A stretch of DNA of 53,593 nt from Pseudomonadota bacterium (GTDB lineage: Bacteria > Myxococcota > Myxococcia > Myxococcales > Myxococcaceae): contig JAFAAN010000091.1 in NCBI GenBank assembly GCA_023426545.1, positions 1-53,593 on the forward strand, read 5' to 3'. Below, piece after piece: positions 20,093-28,338 of this stretch (position 1 is its first letter; each line of letters starts with the position of its first letter). A program made the position numbers and the translations under genes. The notes under the pieces are model-generated. The model did not search any database and was not told where the DNA came from. It was given only the letters and a program-made list of their open reading frames with translations.

Positions 20093-23042
20093 GGGTTCTC
20101 CCTAGATGCTTTCGAATCATCTCGAGCAACTGGTCACGATCAAGGGGCTTGGTCAGGTACGCGGTGCACCCCGCAGAGTGCGCCTTGTCCTGGTACTCCC
20201 GCCCCGCGTGGGCCGTCACCGCGATGACGGGGACATTGGCCGCGGCCGGTAGGGCGCGCAACCTGCGGGTGACCTCCCAGCCGTCCAGGCGGGGAAGCGA
20301 CAGGTCCATCAGGATGAGGTCCGGCGCGTCGCGGATGGCGCGCTCCAGGCCGTGCTCGCCGTCCTCCGCCTCGATGACCTCGAAGTGGCCGTTGAGGTAG
20401 CGGCGGACGATGTCGCGGTTCTGCGCGCTGTCCTCCACGTAGAGCACGCGGGGCAGCTTGCCGGCGGTGGCGGCGCGCTGGGACAGCAACAGGCCCTTGG
20501 CCTGGGCGATGACGTCCTCCAGCGCGTGCCCGCCCTTCTTCACGAAGCCGGCGAAGCCGTCGCGCAGGAGGGCCTCCTCCTCCGCGGACAGCGTCTTGCC
20601 GGTGAGCACCACCACGGGCACCTGGAGCTTCTCGGCGCGCAGCCGGCGCAGCACCTCGAAGCCGTCCAGGTTGGGCATCATCAGGTCCAGCACCACCAGC
20701 GCGGGCGGCGAGACGCGCGCCTTGAGCAGGGCGTCCTCGCCGCTGCGGGCCTCGGTGGTGGAGAAGCCCGCGCGGCGCAGGTTGCGGCTGACCAGCTCGC
20801 GCGTGGCCGAGTCGTCGTCCACCACCAGCACCTCGCCCGCGTTGGCGCAGGTGCCGGCGCTCAGGCTGAGGCTGCGCTGCACCACCTCCACCAGCCGCTC
20901 GGGCTCCACCGGCTTGACCAGGTACTCGCAGGCGCCCAGCGAGAAGCCGCGCGCGCGCTGCTCCTCCACGGAGATGAGGATGACGGGGATGCCGGCCAGC
21001 GTGGGCTCGCCCTTGAGCTGGCTGAGCACGGCCCAGCCGTCCAGCTTGGGCAGGTGGATGTCCAGCAGGATGGCCTGCGGGCGCAGCTCCCGGGCGCGCT
21101 TGAGGGCGGCGATGCCGTCCTCGGCCACCACCACCTTGAAGCCCGCGGGCTCGAGCTGCCCGGCCACGAGCTGCTGGATGAGCGGGTCGTCGTCCACCAC
21201 CAGCACCGTGCCGCCCGGCTGCGCCATGGCGCCCACGTGCTGGGCCACCTCGGACACGGGCACGCCGCGCTCCAGGTGCGGCGCGCCGCCGGTGGCCACC
21301 GTGTCCAGCGAGGTGGGCATCCGCACCGTGAAGGTGGTGCCGCGGCCCAGCGTGGACGTCACGGAGACGGTGCCGCCCAGCACGCGCGACAGCTCGCGGA
21401 CGATGGCCAGCCCCAGCCCGGTGCCCCCCACCTTGCGTGTGGTGGAGCCGTCCACCTGGCGGAACTTCTCGAAGATGAAGGGCAGCTGGTCGGAGGGGAT
21501 GCCGACGCCGGTGTCCTCCACCGTCATGACGACCTCGTTGCCCGCGGGCACGAGGCTGAGCGCCACCTCACCGGCCTCGGTGAACTTGGCGGCGTTGCTC
21601 ATGAGGTTGAGGATGATCTGCCGCAGCTTCAGCGCGTCCGAGCGGAGCGTGCGCACCGCCGGGTCGATGTTCGTGGTGAGGGCCACGTCCTTGCCCTTGA
21701 GGTACTCCCTCACCGTGGCGAGGCACTCGTCGGCCAGCTCCTGCACGTCCACCAGCTCGGTGACGACCTCCACGCGGCCCGCTTCAATCTTGGACAGGTC
21801 GAGGATGTCGTTGATGAGCGCCAGCAGCGTCTTGGCGTTCGTCTTGACGACGTTGAGGTCGCGGCGGCCGTGGGCCGTCAGCCGCTGGCCCTCCTCGCGC
21901 ATCAGCAGGTCGCAGTAGCCGATGATGCCGTTGAGCGGGGTGCGGATTTCATGGCTGAAGTTGGCCAGGAACTCGCTCTTGAGGCGCGCGGCGGCCTCGG
22001 CCTCGCGGGCGCGCTCCTCCTCGTTGCGCTTGGCCACCGCCAGCTCCTGGGCCAGCCGGTCCAGGTCCTCGTTCTGCTGGCGGATGATTTCCATCTGCAG
22101 CGCGCGCTGCTGGTAGGACGCCAGCGAGCGGGCGGAGACGGCGCGGGTGCGCTTGATCTCCTCCAGGCTGGCGGCGAGCTGCTTGTTGGCCGCCTCCAGC
22201 TCCGCCTTGGACGCGCGCAGCATCTCCTCGTGATGCTTGCGCTCGGTGATGTCCTCCGTGACGCCCATCACGTAGCGGGCCACGCCGTGCTCGTCGAGCA
22301 GGGGCAGCTTGCGCGTGGAGAAGATGCGGTCCACGCCGTCGGCGCGGGCCACCTCCTCGAAGGACTTCATCTGCCGCGTTTCCAGAATCTCCGTGTCGAT
22401 GGCGATGAACGAGTCCGCCTGCTCCTTGGGGAAGTAGTCGTGGTCCAGCTTCCCGAGCAGCCACTCCTTGGTGACGCGGAAGGCGTCCGCGAACGTCTTG
22501 TTCGCCACCACCAGCCGGCGCGTCTGTGCGTCCTTCACGAAGAGGACGAACGGAATCGCGTCGATGATGTTCTCCATCAGGTAGTGGGTGCGCTCCAGCT
22601 GCTCCGCGGTGGCGGTGTGACGGCGGCGGTCGGCGGTCATGCGCAGCTCGCGCTGCACCACGGGCACCAGCCGGCTGAAGCGGTCCTCGGTGATGTAGTC
22701 CAGCGCGCCGGCGCGCACGCTGGCCTCCAGCGTGTCCTCGCTCCAGTCGCGCGACATCACCACCAGGGGCAGGTCCTTGCCGTGCTTGCTCCACAGCGCC
22801 CGCACCTCGGCGAAGCCCATGCCGGGCACCTCCGAGCCGCACAGCACCAGGCCCCAGGTCCGCGACAGCGCCGCCTCCGCCGCGGCGGCCGTGGTGGCGC
22901 GCTCCGTCATCACCGACACGCCCGCGCGCGCGAGGGCCTCCTCCACGCGCTGGCACTCGCGCTCGCTCGCCACGAGCAGCAGGGAGGCATTGTCCGCCGG
23001 CGAGTCGGCGGAGGACTGCGAGGGAGGCTGCGAAGAGGCCAT
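20085..23042 (-). CDS. Hybrid histidine kinase: degenerate receiver-PAS-HK-three receivers
   Basis: 985 residues, soluble. Residues about 20-135 form a receiver-like domain whose phospho-Asp position reads LCGSEVPG, so it cannot be phosphorylated in the normal way. A PAS domain (about 150-270) and a coiled coil follow. HisKA has His364 (FSHEIRTPLNG), and the HATPase (about 470-578) has intact N, G1 and G2 boxes. Three canonical receivers carry Asp661, Asp786 and Asp913. It starts 3 bases after the FIST gene ends and overlaps the single-domain receiver. It probably integrates a FIST-borne signal and a PAS signal and relays to receiver B. Confidence 0.94.
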   Translation of the reverse strand: MASSQPPSQSSADSPADNASLLLVASERECQRVEEALARAGVSVMTERATTAAAAEAALSRTWGLVLCGSEVPGMGFAEVRALWSKHGKDLPLVVMSRDWSEDTLEASVRAGALDYITEDRFSRLVPVVQRELRMTADRRRHTATAEQLERTHYLMENIIDAIPFVLFVKDAQTRRLVVANKTFADAFRVTKEWLLGKLDHDYFPKEQADSFIAIDTEILETRQMKSFEEVARADGVDRIFSTRKLPLLDEHGVARYVMGVTEDITERKHHEEMLRASKAELEAANKQLAASLEEIKRTRAVSARSLASYQQRALQMEIIRQQNEDLDRLAQELAVAKRNEEERAREAEAAARLKSEFLANFSHEIRTPLNGIIGYCDLLMREEGQRLTAHGRRDLNVVKTNAKTLLALINDILDLSKIEAGRVEVVTELVDVQELADECLATVREYLKGKDVALTTNIDPAVRTLRSDALKLRQIILNLMSNAAKFTEAGEVALSLVPAGNEVVMTVEDTGVGIPSDQLPFIFEKFRQVDGSTTRKVGGTGLGLAIVRELSRVLGGTVSVTSTLGRGTTFTVRMPTSLDTVATGGAPHLERGVPVSEVAQHVGAMAQPGGTVLVVDDDPLIQQLVAGQLEPAGFKVVVAEDGIAALKRARELRPQAILLDIHLPKLDGWAVLSQLKGEPTLAGIPVILISVEEQRARGFSLGACEYLVKPVEPERLVEVVQRSLSLSAGTCANAGEVLVVDDDSATRELVSRNLRRAGFSTTEARSGEDALLKARVSPPALVVLDLMMPNLDGFEVLRRLRAEKLQVPVVVLTGKTLSAEEEALLRDGFAGFVKKGGHALEDVIAQAKGLLLSQRAATAGKLPRVLYVEDSAQNRDIVRRYLNGHFEVIEAEDGEHGLERAIRDAPDLILMDLSLPRLDGWEVTRRLRALPAAANVPVIAVTAHAGREYQDKAHSAGCTAYLTKPLDRDQLLEMIRKHLGRTHV

Positions 23043-23045
23043 GGC

Positions 23046-24206
23046 TCAGTTCGCCCCGAAGACCAGCGCGGTCAGCGTGGTGTTGATGTGGAACCCCGAA
23101 TAGATTTCGAAGTGCACGTTCATACCAGCGGCGGTGGGTGCCGCCCGCAGCGTTTCCGCCAGTTGCTGAGTGGTATTGGTGGCGCTGGCGTACCACATGC
23201 GTCCACCGCAGTGGAAAAGGAGGGCGGCCTGGGGGTTCTGCACCCGCCGGGGCACCTCCTCGGTGAAGAAGCTGCGCGTCATGCCGGCCATGTCGCCCAG
23301 CTTCATCAGCTCCAGCTCGGTGCCTTCCTCCAGGAGGTTGGCGAAGAGGATGGAGCCGTCCTCCTGCGGGCTCCAGGCGGCGCGGATGAAGTACTCGCGG
23401 CCCACGCGCAGGGCGGTGGGGCGCACCGCGAAGCCGCGCGGCGTGCCGAACTCCAGCTCGCTCACGTTCACGCCCAGGATTTCGGCGTAGCGCTTCGCCG
23501 CCGGGTGGCCGTCGATTTCGAGCGCGCGGGTGTGGCTCTCGTCCACCTTGGTGATGGTGATCTTCTCACCGGTGGGCACGTACCAGTGGGAGCGCAGCGC
23601 CGCCCAGGGCGCGCTCGTCCGGAAGAGGGCCACCAGCACCGCGTCGGTGGCCACCTCGCCGTCCACGTGGACCATGGCGGACTGCTTGGCCGGGTCGCGG
23701 TTGGCGTCGCTGGCGCCGCCGCCCACGAGCACCAGCGTCTGGCACTTCTCCAGGATGCCGAGCAGCAGCTCTTCCTTCTTGTAGCGGAAGCCGTCGTCGA
23801 TGACGAGGCCGACGTAGCGGCGCGGGTCCAGGTCCTGCTGCCGCACGCCCAGGTCCTCGCACGCGCGCTTGATGGCGGCGGCGCCCGCGCTGATGGCGTC
23901 CAGGCTCAGGCCGTTGCCCAGGCCCAGGCCCACCTCGAAGTCACCGAAGAGGGCGCTCATCACCACGCTGCCCTCGTGGATGCCGGTGTTGTCCAGCTCG
24001 CCCGCGGTGGTGGCGCCAATCAGGCGCGTCTCCGCAGGCAGCCGCTGCCGCACCGCGCGGTTGAGGGCCTGCTGGTCCCGCTCCCGCGAGGCGAACATCG
24101 TCACCAGCCGGGGCGTGCCCACGCCCAGCTGGCTCAGGAGGTCCTCCGCGGCTGCGTCCGGCTCCATCAGCGTGGTGCGAGCCGTCTGCATCTTCACTTG
24201 GGCCAT
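23046..24206 (-). CDS. FIST-domain sensory protein
   Basis: 386 residues with FIST_N (about 30-220) and FIST_C (about 225-365) features: LIGATTAGEL, then LVGGGASD, and a C-terminal LLFHCGGR block that matches the FIST_C core. There is no signal peptide or membrane segment, so it is cytoplasmic. FIST domains are proposed to sense small ligands such as amino acids for linked signalling proteins. Only 3 bases separate it from the hybrid kinase and 30 bases from the cytochrome gene upstream, which points to one transcript. Confidence 0.9.
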   Translation of the reverse strand: MAQVKMQTARTTLMEPDAAAEDLLSQLGVGTPRLVTMFASRERDQQALNRAVRQRLPAETRLIGATTAGELDNTGIHEGSVVMSALFGDFEVGLGLGNGLSLDAISAGAAAIKRACEDLGVRQQDLDPRRYVGLVIDDGFRYKKEELLLGILEKCQTLVLVGGGASDANRDPAKQSAMVHVDGEVATDAVLVALFRTSAPWAALRSHWYVPTGEKITITKVDESHTRALEIDGHPAAKRYAEILGVNVSELEFGTPRGFAVRPTALRVGREYFIRAAWSPQEDGSILFANLLEEGTELELMKLGDMAGMTRSFFTEEVPRRVQNPQAALLFHCGGRMWYASATNTTQQLAETLRAAPTAAGMNVHFEIYSGFHINTTLTALVFGAN

Positions 24207-24236
24207 GGAGGACCTCCAGGGGAGCGCGAGCGGGGG

Positions 24237-26030
24237 TTAGAGGCCGCTGCCGGGATGCCGAGTATGACAGGCGCCGGTGCACTGCTGGAAAGACTCCGCG
24301 CCACCCCCCACGTACATGCTCTCGATGGGGCCGAACTGCGCCACGTGGCTGTCCGGGTAGCTCTTGTGGCAGGACAGACAGGCGGCCTTGCTGGTGCGCT
24401 GGATGCTCTCCTTCGTCAGGTGGCAGGACGAGCACTGGTGGAGCGGTGCGTCAAAGCGGTTCGAGCGCGAGTGGATGAAGTGGGTGCGCACGAAGATGGG
24501 GCCCTCCAGCTCGAAGGCGAGCGGGGCGTGGCACCCGGCGCAGGCGGCGCGGTTCTCGTTGGCGTGCAGCACCTCGCCCAGCTCGCCGCCCTTGCTGTGG
24601 CAGGACGTGCAGGGGCCGGTGGTGTGCTGGGGCTCGGTGCGCTGCCGGGTGCCCACCTGGATTTCGATGGTCGTCGACCCCGGGAGGTCCTCGCCCAGGT
24701 ACACGCGGCGGCCCTTCACCGTCACCAGGTAGGTGCCGGGCGCGGCGTTGTCCGGCAGCTTGAACCGCCAGGTGTCGGTGTTGGGCACGTCCCACAGCGC
24801 CGGGTCCACGAAGGCGCCGCCGAAGAGGACGTTGGCGAAGGGCAGGGTGGCGAACTGGGAGAAGACGCCGTCGCGCTCGGGCGTGGCCACCACCTGCTCG
24901 TCGATGGCCGGGTCCAGGAACGCGTCCAGCTGGACGATGGAGCGGATGGGCTGGATGTGCTGCGCGGGGCCGATGATCTGCGTCATCATCATCCGCTCGC
25001 GGTGCTTGCGCCGGTAGTAGGTGGTCGTCGCGTCGAAGAAGGCGCGGTAGTACTGGAGGCCGGACTCGGTGCCGTCGGGCGCCACCTGGTTGTACGGCGG
25101 CAGGTGGCCCTTGGGGTGGAGCCGGTTGCCCGCGCCGTCCCGCAGGGTGAGCTGGAAGGTGATTTCCGTGCCCGGGGCGTAGGTGCCGTCCGGGCGCGGC
25201 GGGGTGAGGGCCTCCACGCCGATGCGGAAGCCGTACGCGTACTTCGCGTCGTGCACCTGCTCCACGGGGATTTCATAGGGCGCGGCCGGGCGCAGGCTCC
25301 AGCGCAGGCGCAGCGCGCGGGTGTCGGAGCGCAGCGTGAGCGTCTGGCGCCGGGCGTGCTCGTACGCGTTGCGCAGCTCCAGGATGGCCTCCTCCTCGAA
25401 GGAGGTGGACGCCGAGCAGTCGTCGGGCGTGGCGCAGCCGGTGGCCGTCTGGATGCCGCGGAAGCGGCGGATGAAGAAGTCGTCCGCGTTGGGGCGGCGC
25501 TGGTGCTCGGCGCCCGCGTTGAGGAGCAGGGGCACGCCGGTGAGCCGGCCGCGCGCGTCCACCGGCTCCACGATGAAGTGGCTGGGCAGGCTCATCCACG
25601 CCGCGTCCCGGTAGAAGCGGCGGCGGGTGTAGGGCCCCGGCGCGCCGATGGACTCCTGGTCCACCTGGCGCACGCCGAGCCAGCCCAGGCCCCCGAAGTC
25701 GCTCTGCCGGATGAGGTTGCGCAGGCCCTCGTCCCGGGTGGACGTCACGAAGGAGCGGATGTCGATCTGGTTGATGAAGAAGGTCGTGCCCGCGCGCACG
25801 CGCAAGGGCTTGCCCCGGCCGTTCTCCACCTCCAGCGCCAGCGCGACGGCCGGCGTGGGGGCCGGCCAGGGCCAGCCGCCCAGCAGCGCCTGGGACGCCT
25901 CGCCGAGGGGGGCCTCCTCCGCGGCCGCGGTGCCTGACGAGGCCTCGTCCGTGATGTCCTGTCCGCCGCAGGCGAGCAGCAACCCTGCGAGCGACGCCAG
26001 CAGGGCCCGGGGGGCTCCAAGTCCGCCCAT
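24237..26030 (-). CDS. Multihaem c-type cytochrome lipoprotein
   Basis: 597 residues. The signal peptide ends in LLLAC, giving lipidated Cys21. A beta-rich region without haem sites (about 50-460) leads to a C-terminal cluster of haem motifs: CTSCH (474), CAGCH (497), CSSCH (533), CLSCH (551) and CTGACH (584). The last is a C-x3-CH variant. Extra histidines (HFIH, HPGSG) could be distal ligands. The protein should be exported and membrane anchored, transferring electrons at the cell surface or in the periplasm. No oxidase, reductase or cytochrome maturation gene is adjacent. Its coupling to FIST and kinase genes suggests a signalling or sensing link. Confidence 0.88.
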   Translation of the reverse strand: MGGLGAPRALLASLAGLLLACGGQDITDEASSGTAAAEEAPLGEASQALLGGWPWPAPTPAVALALEVENGRGKPLRVRAGTTFFINQIDIRSFVTSTRDEGLRNLIRQSDFGGLGWLGVRQVDQESIGAPGPYTRRRFYRDAAWMSLPSHFIVEPVDARGRLTGVPLLLNAGAEHQRRPNADDFFIRRFRGIQTATGCATPDDCSASTSFEEEAILELRNAYEHARRQTLTLRSDTRALRLRWSLRPAAPYEIPVEQVHDAKYAYGFRIGVEALTPPRPDGTYAPGTEITFQLTLRDGAGNRLHPKGHLPPYNQVAPDGTESGLQYYRAFFDATTTYYRRKHRERMMMTQIIGPAQHIQPIRSIVQLDAFLDPAIDEQVVATPERDGVFSQFATLPFANVLFGGAFVDPALWDVPNTDTWRFKLPDNAAPGTYLVTVKGRRVYLGEDLPGSTTIEIQVGTRQRTEPQHTTGPCTSCHSKGGELGEVLHANENRAACAGCHAPLAFELEGPIFVRTHFIHSRSNRFDAPLHQCSSCHLTKESIQRTSKAACLSCHKSYPDSHVAQFGPIESMYVGGGAESFQQCTGACHTRHPGSGL

Positions 26031-26177
26031 GGTGCAACTCCTCGTACATTCAAAAGCCGACGCCGGAATGGCGCCTGGGGCCAGTGGGTCCTGTAGCCCG
26101 TCGCCTGTGGGGCGATGTGGGCCGGACCTCTCCCGTTTCCGGGTTTCCCCGGTTCGAGCCTTTTTAGCCGTACGAAG

Positions 26178-26205
26178 ATTATCTGCAACGAGCAGATTTG
26201 TTCAA
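26178..26205 (-). promoter_or_regulatory. Promoter candidate for the cytochrome-FIST-kinase operon, with palindrome in spacer
   Basis: On the - strand TTGAAC and GATAAT are 16 bases apart, a good sigma-70-like pair. They lie in an AT-rich island that stands out from the surrounding DNA. The spacer contains ATCTGC-AACGA-GCAGAT, a 6-base inverted repeat at 26181-26197 well placed for an operator. The predicted start leaves a leader of about 140 bases before the cytochrome ATG. The rest of the 263-base gap shows nothing else firm. Confidence 0.55.
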
Positions 26206-26293
26206 CTTCTGGGAAAACAATCCACCCAGAGTCAAGTGCCAAGTGTTTTCAAGGAGATGGAGGCTCGCCCTGCTGGGCAGGTCTCCTACAGCG

Positions 26294-28141
26294 TCACACC
26301 CCCGCTTCAGTCATCAAGCAGGAATCCTTGTTTATCTTGCGCGGAAGTTCAATGGTGAACTCTGCACCCTCGCCGGCGCGGCTCTGGACCTGGACGGTGC
26401 CGCCGTGGGCCTCGACGAGCTGGCGGACGATGTAGAGGCCCAGCCCGGTGCCGGGGTGCTGGCCGCCGGCGTGGACGCGCTGGAAGCGGTGGAAGAGCCG
26501 CTGCTGGGCCTCCACGCCGATGCCGATGCCGCCGTCCCGCACGCTGAGGCGGACGCAGCGGGCGCTGGCCTGGACGCGCAGCTCCACCGGGTGGCCGCGG
26601 CCGAACTTGAGGGCGTTGCTCAGCAGGTTGGTGATGACGCGGTCCAGGCGCTGGCGGTCCCACTCGCCGGTGGCGCCCTCGTCCACGCGGACGGACAGGG
26701 CGCAGCCGGCGGCGCTGGCCTGGTCGCCGTGGCGCTCGGCCACCTCGCGCACCAGCTGCGCCAGGTCCAGCTTCTCCGGGTCCAGCACCATGCGGCCGGC
26801 GGACAGGCGGGACAGGTCCAGGAGGTTGTGGACCAGCCGGCCCAGTCGCCGCGTCTCGCCCTCGGCGCTCGCCAGCCCCTCGCGCAGCCGCGCGTCGGGC
26901 GCGGTGGCGCTCTGCATCGCCAGGCGCCGCAGCCGCAGCTGGAGCGAGCTGAGCGGGTTGCCCAGGTCATGCGCGGCGATGCCAATGAGCTCGAGCGTGC
27001 CCTGCGCCTCCGACAGCAGCCGGGCGTTGTCGAGCGCGAGCGCGGCGCGCGCCGCCAGCTCCTCCATGAAGGCCCGGTCCACCTCGCCGAAGCGGCGGTG
27101 CGTCCCGGTGGACAGCAGGCACAGCGCGCCCAGCACGCGCGAGCCCACCGCCAGCGGCACCGTGAGGGCCGACGTCACCCCCAGCGCGCCCAGCAGCTCG
27201 CCGTGCGCGGTGCCCGCCAGCGCCTGGGGAAGGCGGGCGGCGTCCAGCTCCGGCAGCAGCTCGCTGCGGCCGGTGCGCACCACCCGGGAAGGGCCCACCT
27301 CGCCGTCCTCCGGACAGCGCAGCAGCGGCTCCCACAGGCGGTGGGCGGCGGCGGGGTCTGCGCAGGCCACCGCGCGGGGGCGCACCGTGCCGTCCCCGGC
27401 GGGCAGGAAGAGGATGCAGGCGTCGGCCACCTCGGGCACGCACAGCCGGGTGAGGGCCTCGCCCACCTCACGCGCGCCCGACAGGGGCTGGAGCACGCGC
27501 CCGGCCTCCGCGAAGAGCGCCTGGGCCCGCTCGACGCGGCGCCGACCGGTGATGTCGCGCGTCACCTTCACGAAGCCGCGCAGCCGCCCGTCCTCGCCAT
27601 ACAGCGCGGTGAGCAGCGTCTCCGCCCAGAAGCGGCTGCCGTCGCGGCGCATCCGCCAGCCCTCCGCCAGCAGGCGCCCCTCGCGCGCGGCGCGCTCGCG
27701 GTGGGCGCGGGGCATGCCGGCGGCCACCTGGTCCGCCGGGTAGAGCCGGTCGGTGTCCCGGCCGGCGAGCTCCGCCTCGGCCCAGCCGGTGAGGCGCTCG
27801 GCCCCCGCGTTCCACGCCGTCACCCGGCCGTGCCGGTCGAGGAAGCACAGCGCGTAGTCCGTCACCCCCTCCATGAGGAGCCGCAGGTGCTGCTCGCTGG
27901 ACTCGTGCCGCGCGTGCAGGGGCGCCAGCGCGCGGTGGAGCACGAAGCCCAGCGTCGCCACGCCCCCCAGGCCCAGCAGGCCCGCGAGCAGCGCCTGGGG
28001 GAGGGCGCCGTGCCCCGCCGGGGTGGTGGTGGCCTGCGCGTACACCGCCGACAGCAGTGTCGCGAGCAGCAGCAGCCCCGCGAGCAGGCAGGCGGACAGT
28101 CCCGCGCTCACTCGCTGGGCATACGTCCAACGGCGCGTCAT
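26294..28141 (-). CDS. Membrane PAS-GAF sensor histidine kinase
   Basis: 615 residues from the ATG at 28141, which has GGGAG seven bases upstream. Two membrane helices (about 13-34 and 49-70) flank a short periplasmic loop. A PAS domain (about 80-200), a GAF domain (about 210-370) and a HisKA with His391 in the HDLGNPL variant follow. The HATPase has an N-box (NLLSNALKFG) and GTGLGLY. There is no receiver. The gene is divergent from the RapA-like gene. Its stop faces the cytochrome operon promoter, and both run the same way, but the 263-base gap and strong promoter suggest a separate unit. Confidence 0.92.
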   Translation of the reverse strand: MTRRWTYAQRVSAGLSACLLAGLLLLATLLSAVYAQATTTPAGHGALPQALLAGLLGLGGVATLGFVLHRALAPLHARHESSEQHLRLLMEGVTDYALCFLDRHGRVTAWNAGAERLTGWAEAELAGRDTDRLYPADQVAAGMPRAHRERAAREGRLLAEGWRMRRDGSRFWAETLLTALYGEDGRLRGFVKVTRDITGRRRVERAQALFAEAGRVLQPLSGAREVGEALTRLCVPEVADACILFLPAGDGTVRPRAVACADPAAAHRLWEPLLRCPEDGEVGPSRVVRTGRSELLPELDAARLPQALAGTAHGELLGALGVTSALTVPLAVGSRVLGALCLLSTGTHRRFGEVDRAFMEELAARAALALDNARLLSEAQGTLELIGIAAHDLGNPLSSLQLRLRRLAMQSATAPDARLREGLASAEGETRRLGRLVHNLLDLSRLSAGRMVLDPEKLDLAQLVREVAERHGDQASAAGCALSVRVDEGATGEWDRQRLDRVITNLLSNALKFGRGHPVELRVQASARCVRLSVRDGGIGIGVEAQQRLFHRFQRVHAGGQHPGTGLGLYIVRQLVEAHGGTVQVQSRAGEGAEFTIELPRKINKDSCLMTEAGV

Positions 28142-28338
28142 GTCGTGACTCCCCCCCAAGGGCACCCCGCCGGGCGTGCCATCGGTGAAGAAAGCATCAC
28201 CCGGACTGAACGTTGGGGGACATCGTCCCGGTGGACGGGGTGGCGCCGCCCCAGGGGCGCGGCGAAGGGCGCCGCGGGCCTCCGGAAACCGGTGCGCCGG
28301 ACGGCGCTACGGAATGGCCTTCGTCAAAGCAGGGGGTT

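Noticed and set aside
20352..25937. A 5.6-kb open frame on the + strand
   Set aside because: It is antisense to the kinase, FIST and cytochrome genes. Its composition (runs of His, Gln, Leu, Val, Arg) is the usual high-GC shadow and no family motif appears.
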